5,278 bases of DNA from Bacteroidia bacterium (GTDB lineage: Bacteria > Bacteroidota > Bacteroidia > Bacteroidales > CAJPTX01). Position numbers and translations under genes: made by a program. Position 1 is the stretch's first letter, and each line of letters starts with the position of its first letter. The notes beneath the pieces were generated by a model. The model ran no database searches. It saw only the letters and a program-made list of their open reading frames with translations, and had not been told where the DNA came from. Location of the stretch: contig CAJPTV010000128.1 in assembly GCA_905373665.1 (NCBI GenBank), positions 1-5,278 of the forward strand, read 5' to 3'. This document shows positions 1-4,851 of the stretch, piece by piece.

Positions 1-126
1 GAGACTGGGGTTGAGGAGGAGCGATCCTAGGGGCGGACGACCCGTGATTGAGGAGGGGCGAGTGGGGGAAGCTCAGTATGGAAGCAAACGGGGAAAAAAA
101 CGGTGTCAGTAGAATCGGCGTTATTC
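1..126. other. Gene-free left edge with imperfect direct repeat
   Basis: No gene can be assigned here. The stretch is G-rich on the plus strand and contains an imperfect 13-nt direct repeat: TTGAGGAGGAGCG at 11-23 and TTGAGGAGGGGCG at 48-60, one base different and 37 nt apart. One plus-strand frame stays open from 2 to a TAG at 110-112, and another ends at a TAG at 28-30, so the C-terminal end of a convergent plus-strand gene could lie here. The longer frame has several AGG arginine codons in a row, unlike the CGC/CGT-rich arginine use of recA, so I do not call it coding. Confidence 0.3.
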
Positions 127-161
127 AAATAAAATGGGGGCGAAGCTCTGTTCACCCCCAT
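127..161 (-). terminator. Intrinsic terminator of the DUF349 gene
   Basis: Read on the minus strand, the stem ATGGGGGTGAA pairs with TTCGCCCCCAT around a 6-nt loop CAGAGC. That gives 11 pairs, one of them a U-G wobble, followed at once by TTTATTT. The stem begins 9 nt after the TAA stop of the DUF349 gene. The wobble would be an A-C mismatch on the plus strand, so the structure is best read as a minus-strand terminator. A TATTTT run on its other side might let it also stop plus-strand transcription. Confidence 0.85.
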
Positions 162-170
162 CGTATTTTG

Positions 171-2186
171 TTATGCTTGCTCTGTTTCTTCGGCAGGATT
201 TTCTTCTGACTTCTCCTCTGTTTTCTCCTGCTTCGGAGCTCGAAGCGCCTTGTCTATCTCCTTGAGCTTGTTCTTACGAACTTGGATGTCTTCTTTCAAC
301 TGCTTGATCTTCGTTTCCTGTTGTTGAATCAAGGGGTTGGTAGATGACGAACTCCGGAAGAAGGTCAAGTTGTTCTCCATCAACGAGCACTCGCTCTCCA
401 TCTGTTGGATTTGCTGACGGAGACGCGAACGTTCACGCTGCAATTGAGAGTCTCCTCCTTCACCCTGTGCCATTTCCTCTACACGCGAGCGGAAGTTCTC
501 TACCTGTATGCGACGACGCTCTACCCCGAGGCTTTCATAGGCCTTGTCTAGCAATTCTCGATAACGTTGTAAGATGTTATCTTTCTGCTTGAAAGGCACA
601 TGCCCGATGTTAAACCAACGTGTTTGAAGTTCCTTGAGAAACTCAACGCCAGACTGGAGCTCGTCACGGTTGGGTGTATAATTCTCCAATTCGTGGATGA
701 TGGCTTCTTTAGCGGCGAGGTTGTCCTTTTCCTCCTTGTTGCGACCTGCTTGAGCTTCGTCTCGGTGTGCAAAGAAATAATCCATTGCAGCACGGAATTT
801 TTCCCAAAGCTCATCACGACGCTTGCGAGGCACGAAGGTCACTGCACGCCACTTGTTTTGCAGCTCGATCATCGCACGCGTCGTAGCGCTCCAATCGGTA
901 CTCTCCTTCATGGCCTCGGCCTGCGAACAGAGATCTTGCAGCTTCTGCAGGTTGTCTTTCCCCTCTTGACGCAGCACACGATCGTAGGCACGGAAGCCCT
1001 CGAAGACCTGTGAGCAGGTTGCTTGGAAACGATCGCGCACACTCCCTACGACTCGGTTGGGAAGGAAGCCGAGCTCCTTCCACTGCTTTTGCAAATCCTT
1101 GACCTTGTCGGTCGCGGCACGCCATGCTTGTATCGTGGTACGTTCTTCCTTAACGAGTTTTTCGACCTCCTCGAGCAAAAGGACCTTAGCAGCCAAGATC
1201 TTTTCGTTCTGTTCCTTCAGATCTTCGAAGAACTTGTGGTGCAAAGCGTTAATCTTCGCACTCGCGGAAGCAAATCGCTGCCAGATTTCTTCACGCTTTT
1301 CTGGCATCTCGGGACCGATGTCCTTCCACTGCGAATGCAGATCTTGCAACTTACGGAAGGCATCAACGACATCTGGGGTGGCTAAGAGATCCTCCGCTTG
1401 TTCGCAGAGTTTAATCTTAGCGTCGAGGTTGCGACGATAATCGAGGTCGCGGAGCTCTCGGTTGATACTCAGATAGTCATAGAAATGTCTGAGGACGTGG
1501 TTGTAAGACTGATAAAGATCTTCCTTATCGGCTTGGGGGACGAGCCCGATCCTATTCCACTCTGCGCGGAGGGCTTCGAACTCTTTATAGGTATCGCCCT
1601 TGACTTCGTCACGCGAGGTCAGTTCGTCAATCTTAGCAATCACTTCGCGCTTTAAGCGGAGGTTTTCCTTACGCTCGGCTTCAATCTGTTCGGCATGCTT
1701 ACGCTTACGCTCCTTGTACTCTTGGATGAGCGAACGGAAGGTCTGTTCCTCTGCACGATAGGGCGGTTCGTAAGTTTCTTCGCCGTGATCTTCTACTGCT
1801 TTCCACTCCTCACGAGCTTTCACACGAAAAGCCTCAAGCTGCGAGTTGAAGAGGGACTGAAGGAGGTTAATGCGGTCGCGCGTGCGATCGTTAAGCTCTT
1901 CTTTGACCACTTTAGCGAGTTCGTTAAGGAGCTCGGGGAGGGAGAGCTGGGTGTAATCATCATCGGACTCCACGCCTTCGTTTTCTCCGTCCTGCTCCCC
2001 TAACGTAGTCGCCACAGCGTCCTTGCACTCAGAGGAGTTTTCCCCCTCCTCTTTCGGGGCGGTATTTGCAGCTGCAATAGCGGTAGCGGAGTCTGAAGCC
2101 TGCACCTCGGTCTGAACTGCTGAGGGGGTCTCCTCTTCACGATTTGTTACGGTCGCTGGGTTTAATACTTGTTCCTGCTCTGACAT
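171..2186 (-). CDS. DUF349-repeat protein, function unknown
   Basis: This 671-residue protein has at least five tandem DUF349 repeats. Each is marked by a conserved Trp, usually followed by a hydrophobic-Gly pair: W210 (WNRIG), W287 (WKDIG), W369 (WKELG), W446 (WRAVT) and W524 (WFNIG). The spacing is 77, 82, 77 and 78 residues. A sixth, degenerate unit may surround W128. Residues 1 to about 78 are acidic and low in complexity (Glu, Ala, Thr, Ser). Residues about 580-650 are charged and Gln-rich and look like a coiled coil. The tail from about 650 is Lys/Glu-rich. There is no signal peptide or membrane segment, so a cytoplasmic, largely helical protein is inferred. DUF349 has no established biochemical role that I know of, and I assign none. 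The ATG start is supported by an AAGGAG eight bases upstream. The gene lies 138 bp downstream of recA on the same strand, with a promoter-like box of its own and a strong terminator after it. Confidence 0.93.
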   Translation of the reverse strand: MSEQEQVLNPATVTNREEETPSAVQTEVQASDSATAIAAANTAPKEEGENSSECKDAVATTLGEQDGENEGVESDDDYTQLSLPELLNELAKVVKEELNDRTRDRINLLQSLFNSQLEAFRVKAREEWKAVEDHGEETYEPPYRAEEQTFRSLIQEYKERKRKHAEQIEAERKENLRLKREVIAKIDELTSRDEVKGDTYKEFEALRAEWNRIGLVPQADKEDLYQSYNHVLRHFYDYLSINRELRDLDYRRNLDAKIKLCEQAEDLLATPDVVDAFRKLQDLHSQWKDIGPEMPEKREEIWQRFASASAKINALHHKFFEDLKEQNEKILAAKVLLLEEVEKLVKEERTTIQAWRAATDKVKDLQKQWKELGFLPNRVVGSVRDRFQATCSQVFEGFRAYDRVLRQEGKDNLQKLQDLCSQAEAMKESTDWSATTRAMIELQNKWRAVTFVPRKRRDELWEKFRAAMDYFFAHRDEAQAGRNKEEKDNLAAKEAIIHELENYTPNRDELQSGVEFLKELQTRWFNIGHVPFKQKDNILQRYRELLDKAYESLGVERRRIQVENFRSRVEEMAQGEGGDSQLQRERSRLRQQIQQMESECSLMENNLTFFRSSSSTNPLIQQQETKIKQLKEDIQVRKNKLKEIDKALRAPKQEKTEEKSEENPAEETEQA

Positions 2187-2194
2187 CCCAAATG

Positions 2195-2200
2195 CTCCTT
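2195..2200 (-). promoter_or_regulatory. Shine-Dalgarno sequence of the DUF349 gene
   Basis: On the minus strand AAGGAG lies 8 nt before the ATG at 2186. This is a near-perfect Shine-Dalgarno core at normal spacing and fixes the start codon. It is worth noting because Bacteroidota genes often lack such a motif; in this window dapD has none. Confidence 0.65.
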
Positions 2201-2252
2201 ACCACTATATGTGAATATTAGACAACTGTCACTCAAAAAAATACCACTCGCA

Positions 2253-2271
2253 CACCGAGCTTTACTCGGTG
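2253..2271. repeat. Perfect 7-bp inverted repeat next to the DUF349 promoter
   Basis: CACCGAG (2253-2259) and CTCGGTG (2265-2271) form a perfect inverted repeat around a 5-nt spacer. On the minus strand it begins at the base right after the TACATTTG box, so the expected transcription start falls inside it. It could be an operator. It could also be the 3' hairpin of the recA transcript: a T7 run follows on the minus strand, but about 13 nt away, too far for a typical intrinsic terminator. Confidence 0.45.
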
Positions 2272-2279
2272 CAAATGTA
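2272..2279 (-). promoter_or_regulatory. Bacteroidota -7 promoter box for the DUF349 gene
   Basis: The minus strand reads TACATTTG, an exact match to the Bacteroidota primary sigma -7 consensus TAnnTTTG. I see no convincing TTTG -33 element at the usual distance; a run of eight T lies just upstream. The implied leader is about 80 nt. This would let the DUF349 gene be transcribed independently of recA. Confidence 0.5.
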
Positions 2280-2280
2280 G

Positions 2281-2298
2281 AAAAAAAACGGGGTTTTT
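2281..2298 (-). terminator. Possible weak terminator after recA
   Basis: On the minus strand AAAAAC and GTTTTT flank a CCC loop, and the 3' arm continues as a run of eight T, 26 nt after the recA stop. The position and U-tract suit an intrinsic terminator, but the stem is almost all A-T with a single C-G pair, so it would be weak. It also overlaps the upstream part of the DUF349 promoter region. Confidence 0.35.
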
Positions 2299-2324
2299 AC
2301 GGAAGAGAGGGCGAAATCCGAGTC

Positions 2325-3389
2325 TTAAAATTTGATAGCAGTCGGATCTTCGGCGATCTTTTCTCGAACCTTAGCTTCGATTTCTGCGGAAAGTTCCTTG
2401 TTTTCAACCAAGATTCTTCTTACGGTCTCGCGCCCCTGCCCGAGTTTTGCTCCTGCGTAGGCGAACCAAGACCCACTTTTCTCGATAATGCCGAAAGCCA
2501 CCCCGAGGTCTAGGACTTCCGATGCCTTGGAGATCCCCTCGCCAAAAATCATATCACACTCGATCTTTTTGAAGGGGGGCGCCACCTTGTTCTTTACAAT
2601 TTTGACACGGATGCGGTTGCCGTAGTGTTCGTCATTGGCATCTTTCAGCGCCCCAACACGACGGATATCTAGGCGGAGCGATGCGTAAAACTTCAGCGCA
2701 TTTCCCCCTGTGGTCGTTTCGGTTGGCCCGTACATCGTAGCCCCGATCTTCTCGCGCAGCTGGTTGATGAAGATGCAGACCGTGTTGGTCTTGGAGATTG
2801 TCCCCGTGAGTTTACGCAGCGCCTGTGACATCAAGCGTGCTTGCAGCCCCACCTTGGAGTCTCCCATCTCGCCCTCTAGCTCAGCCTTTGGGGTGAGCGC
2901 TGCTACGGAGTCAATGACTATCATATCGATAGCTCCTGAGCGGATCAACTGATCGGCCACCTCAAGAGCTTGCTCTCCGTTATCGGGTTGTGAAATCAAC
3001 AGCATATCGACGTTGACCCCTAGGCTGCGAGCGTAGGTTGGGTCGAAAGCGTGTTCGGCATCGATAATCGCGGCAACGCCGTTACTTTTTTGCACCTCAG
3101 CGATGGCATGGATGGCTAGCGTGGTTTTCCCCGAAGACTCAGGACCGTAGATTTCTACGATACGCCCGCGCGGATAACCGCCGACCCCCAATGCGATATC
3201 AAGCAGAATAGAACCCGAGGGAATCGAAGGCACATCTTGCTCGGCGCGGTCGCCGAGGGTCATAATTGTCCCCTTGCCGAAGTCTTTATCGATCTTCTGC
3301 ATAGCCATGATGAGCGCCTCGCGTTTTCCGTCGTCGAGGGTAGAGAACAGGGAGTTGTTCGCCAAATCAGCTTGCTTTTCTTTTGCCAT
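2325..3389 (-). CDS. recA: Recombinase A
   Basis: RecA is the ATP-dependent DNA strand-exchange protein of homologous recombination; in many bacteria it also acts as the SOS coprotease. It forms filaments on single-stranded DNA in the cytoplasm. The 354-residue product is complete. Motifs seen: Walker A GPESSGKTT at 82-90, catalytic Glu112 in DAEHAFDP, Walker B MIVID with Asp160, the loop 1 region EGEMGDSKVG at 172-181, FINQ with Gln210, and loop 2 with GPTETTTGGNALKF at 221-234. The conserved YASLRLDIRR follows. Compared with E. coli RecA as I recall it, the N-terminus is about 16 residues longer and the acidic C-terminal tail is missing, the protein ending AEDPTAIKF. The ATG has no clear Shine-Dalgarno sequence. 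A long stem-loop sits 16-51 nt upstream. No canonical LexA box or exact TAnnTTTG promoter box is visible in the 85-nt upstream gap, so its regulation is unclear. Confidence 0.99.
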   Translation of the reverse strand: MAKEKQADLANNSLFSTLDDGKREALIMAMQKIDKDFGKGTIMTLGDRAEQDVPSIPSGSILLDIALGVGGYPRGRIVEIYGPESSGKTTLAIHAIAEVQKSNGVAAIIDAEHAFDPTYARSLGVNVDMLLISQPDNGEQALEVADQLIRSGAIDMIVIDSVAALTPKAELEGEMGDSKVGLQARLMSQALRKLTGTISKTNTVCIFINQLREKIGATMYGPTETTTGGNALKFYASLRLDIRRVGALKDANDEHYGNRIRVKIVKNKVAPPFKKIECDMIFGEGISKASEVLDLGVAFGIIEKSGSWFAYAGAKLGQGRETVRRILVENKELSAEIEAKVREKIAEDPTAIKF

Positions 3390-3405
3390 GCGCTATTTTT
3401 ACAAA

Positions 3406-3440
3406 TAGTCACACTCCCCTATTTTAGGAGAGCGTGACTA
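3406..3440 (-). promoter_or_regulatory. 16-bp stem-loop just upstream of recA
   Basis: The arms at 3406-3421 and 3425-3440 pair over 16 bp around a 3-nt loop. Outer half-sites TAGTCAC and GTGACTA are perfect. Read in the minus direction, the two imperfect positions are one G-U and one U-G pair; on the plus strand they would be A-C mismatches. The structure therefore looks like minus-strand RNA. It begins 34 nt after the thioredoxin lipoprotein stop and ends 16 nt before the recA ATG. TTTGT follows it, so it may terminate the upstream gene, act as a recA leader element, or be a protein-binding palindrome. The structure itself is clear; its role is not. Confidence 0.6.
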
Positions 3441-3474
3441 GGATAATCACTTTACTGGAAAGATTCCCGTATTT

Positions 3475-4080
3475 TTAACGTCCCTGACTCTGCAGGAAGC
3501 TAAGCACTCGACCACGATCAAAGCCATCTCCTCCGGCAAACGTGTCGCTTGGGTAGGTATTGACGTAATTCCCTTCGCCGTCTAGGAGCACGAAAACGGG
3601 GAAGCCGTGCTGTTCGGGATTTCTGAGTCGTTGGAGCGCAGCCTGGTTCTCGTTCCCTTCGCCAGTGTTGAGATGAACCCACTCAAAATTCTGACGCATA
3701 GCGCCTAACAATTCCCCGTCGGTAACAATCATATTTGCGAATTTGATACACCACGGACACCAGTTACCACCGACCTGTACCAAGACCATTTTGTTTGAGC
3801 CTCGCACCTTAGCGATAGCCTCATCAATCTGTTGATTTCCGTCAATAGAGGTGTTATACCAGTTGTCGCGCGGACTTTCACCAGACTGCTGCTGCTGCTG
3901 ACTAGCTCCTCCACCCTGGTTAGAAGAAGCAGCCATCTGTTCTGTCCCCTCGTCATCCAGCTCGTCATCGTAACCGCTATCTGCTGTTTCACCGCCGCCC
4001 CCGCAGGAGGTTAAGCAGAGAAAAGCGCCTAAGAAAAAGAGCGACGTCAAACGTCCTAATACCAATTGAACCTTATTCAT
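3475..4080 (-). CDS. Thioredoxin-fold lipoprotein (CPWC active site)
   Basis: This 201-residue protein is a predicted envelope lipoprotein with a thioredoxin-like domain. Residues 1-25 form a signal peptide with hydrophobic core SLFFLGAFLCL, ending in lipobox LTSC with Cys26 as the lipidation site. A linker from about 27 to 72 is rich in Gly, Asp/Glu, Ser and Gln (DDELDDEGTEQ, five Gln at 61-65). The domain begins near WYNTSIDG. It has redox motif WCPWC (Cys108, Cys111) and the expected cis-proline at Pro161 in GFPVFVLLD. The WCxWC form resembles thioredoxin_7/DsbD C-terminal-like folds, so a role in thiol-disulfide exchange in the periplasm or at the membrane is inferred; the substrate is unknown. 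The acidic stretch is not directly after the Cys, so a surface-export signal is uncertain. It is a tandem paralogue of the gene 177 bp upstream. GAGGAA lies 7 nt before the ATG. Confidence 0.92.
   Translation of the reverse strand: MNKVQLVLGRLTSLFFLGAFLCLTSCGGGGETADSGYDDELDDEGTEQMAASSNQGGGASQQQQQSGESPRDNWYNTSIDGNQQIDEAIAKVRGSNKMVLVQVGGNWCPWCIKFANMIVTDGELLGAMRQNFEWVHLNTGEGNENQAALQRLRNPEQHGFPVFVLLDGEGNYVNTYPSDTFAGGDGFDRGRVLSFLQSQGR
3886..3900 (-). repeat. (CAG)5 microsatellite in the lipoprotein linker
   Basis: Five uninterrupted CTG units on the plus strand are read as five CAG codons, Gln61-65, in the low-complexity linker between the lipid anchor and the thioredoxin domain. A change in unit number would keep the frame and only alter linker length. 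Confidence 0.85.
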
Positions 4081-4087
4081 TTAACCG

Positions 4088-4093
4088 TTCCTC
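4088..4093 (-). promoter_or_regulatory. Shine-Dalgarno-like site of the thioredoxin lipoprotein gene
   Basis: The minus strand reads GAGGAA seven bases before the ATG at 4080, a reasonable Shine-Dalgarno match that supports the chosen start. Confidence 0.5.
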
Positions 4094-4124
4094 ACACTAA
4101 AAATTTAAGAGATTATACTAGGAA

Positions 4125-4152
4125 CAAAGGTAAACATTTTTACTAAAAACGT
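4125..4152 (-). promoter_or_regulatory. Promoter of the thioredoxin lipoprotein gene
   Basis: The minus strand carries TACCTTTG (4132 to 4125), an exact TAnnTTTG -7 box about 44 nt before the start codon. ACGTTTT lies 14 nt upstream of the box. The 16-nt block AAAATGTTTACCTTTG differs by one base from the matching block before the paralogous thioredoxin gene. A TTTG -33 box at standard spacing is not evident. Confidence 0.65.
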
Positions 4153-4257
4153 CCACTCTTCTTCGAAGATGCGGCGTTTTTTTAGATGTAAAAACGTATG
4201 AGTGAAAAGACACGATACGAACAACAGAGAGGACTCCGCAGCAACTCCGTTTAGCGC

Positions 4258-4752
4258 CTACTTTGTGCGTTGTGGGGCGTTCTGTAGGAAATCAACGAGC
4301 TTGGCGCGGTTATACCCATTGCCTTCTTCGAGGTCGCCCGTTGCAAAGGTGTTGAGATAATTGCCCTGTGCGTCAAGGAGAACGAAAACGGGGAAACCGA
4401 GCTTGTTCGGATTCTTAAGCCGCTCCATCACTGCTTCGTTCTTATTCTCTTTGCCGTAGAAGAGGTGTACCCACTCGTATTTATCACTCATCAGCTTGAG
4501 CAACTCGGCGTCGTCCTCGATGGTTTGATTGAGTCGGATGCACCACTTACACCAGTCGCCGCCGACCTGTACGAGGAGATATTTCCCTGAGGACTTTGTC
4601 TTGAGGATCGCCTCGTCGAGTTGTTTATTCCCGTCGAGCGAGGCATCGTACCACGTTTTTCGCGAAGCTGCGTTAGTGGTTGAGAACCAGAGGAGTGCCG
4701 CGAGGAGGAGAAATCCTGCGGGTTTAGCAATTGTACGTAAGAGCGTTTTCAT
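4258..4752 (-). CDS. Periplasmic thioredoxin-fold protein (CKWC active site)
   Basis: This 164-residue protein has a Sec signal peptide (KTLLRTIAK, then the hydrophobic stretch FLLLAALLWF) with likely signal peptidase I cleavage after Ala28 or Ala29 (TNAA). It has no lipobox Cys, so it should be soluble in the periplasm. The thioredoxin-like domain starts at WYDASLDG and has WCKWC (Cys68, Cys71) and the cis-proline motif GFPVFVLLD at Pro121. More than half of the aligned residues in the first half of the domain match the lipoprotein encoded downstream, so the two are paralogues. Thiol-disulfide exchange in the envelope is inferred; its partners are unknown. I chose the ATG at 4752 over an in-frame TTG two codons upstream: it begins a typical signal peptide, and GAAGG lies 8 nt before it. 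The gene has its own promoter box and diverges from dapD. I see no convincing terminator after it. Confidence 0.92.
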   Translation of the reverse strand: MKTLLRTIAKPAGFLLLAALLWFSTTNAASRKTWYDASLDGNKQLDEAILKTKSSGKYLLVQVGGDWCKWCIRLNQTIEDDAELLKLMSDKYEWVHLFYGKENKNEAVMERLKNPNKLGFPVFVLLDAQGNYLNTFATGDLEEGNGYNRAKLVDFLQNAPQRTK

Positions 4753-4771
4753 CTTCAAACCTTCTTGGAAA

Positions 4772-4800
4772 CAAAGATAAACATTTTGTTACGAAAACGT
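4772..4800 (-). promoter_or_regulatory. Promoter of the periplasmic thioredoxin gene
   Basis: The minus strand has TATCTTTG (4779 to 4772), an exact TAnnTTTG -7 box about 20 nt before the ATG, so the leader would be very short. The block AAAATGTTTATCTTTG matches 15 of 16 bases of the block before the paralogue, and ACGTTTT again lies upstream, here 14 nt from the box. The flanking bases are also alike, GGAAACAAAG against GGAACAAAGG on the plus strand. This points to duplication of gene plus promoter. Confidence 0.68.
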
Positions 4801-4830
4801 TTCTTTCTTCCTAGAAATGGCGTACCTTGC
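4800..4830 (+). promoter_or_regulatory. Candidate dapD promoter
   Basis: TACCTTGC at 4823-4830 resembles the TAnnTTTG -7 box with one T missing, and TTTC at 4800-4803 lies 19 nt upstream where a -33 TTTG would be expected. Both are imperfect. It would give a leader of about 15-20 nt and sits back to back with the upstream end of the divergent thioredoxin promoter in a 99-bp gap. Confidence 0.33.
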
Positions 4831-4851
4831 AGAGGTAAAACAGTATAGAGT

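Noticed and set aside
2..112. Open plus-strand frame ending in TAG at 110-112 as the C-terminus of a convergent gene
   Set aside because: Only 36 codons, no recognisable motif, clusters of AGG codons unlike the real genes, and a competing frame ending at 28-30; too little to call.
600..1440. Several overlapping plus-strand open frames of 100-140 codons
   Set aside because: They lie antisense to the well-supported DUF349 repeats, overlap one another and resemble no known family; they are shadows.
2211..2513. 100-codon plus-strand frame across the recA 3' end
   Set aside because: It is antisense to conserved recA codons, has no recognisable product, and covers regulatory sequence in its first part.
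3390..3474. LexA/SOS box or exact Bacteroidota promoter for recA
   Set aside because: Only poor matches such as AATCTTTC and TATCCTAG were seen, each with two or more mismatches to TAnnTTTG, and no standard LexA palindrome; not supportable.
4145..4196. AAAAACG / CGTTTTTTT / AAAAACG stem possibilities as terminator of the periplasmic thioredoxin gene
   Set aside because: The stems are A-T rich with long loops, and on the minus strand no T-run follows the candidate hairpin; the repeats are better noted as recurring AAAACGT motifs.
3475..4752. Assigning the thioredoxin pair to cytochrome c maturation or a named resa/tlpA gene
   Set aside because: The domains are short WCxWC thioredoxin_7-like folds without the TlpA/ResA insert, and no cytochrome maturation genes are nearby.
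4753..4758. In-frame TTG two codons upstream of the ATG as start of the periplasmic thioredoxin gene
   Set aside because: The ATG at 4752 gives a normal signal peptide beginning KTLL and has GAAGG at good spacing; the TTG adds only two residues and is a rarer start.
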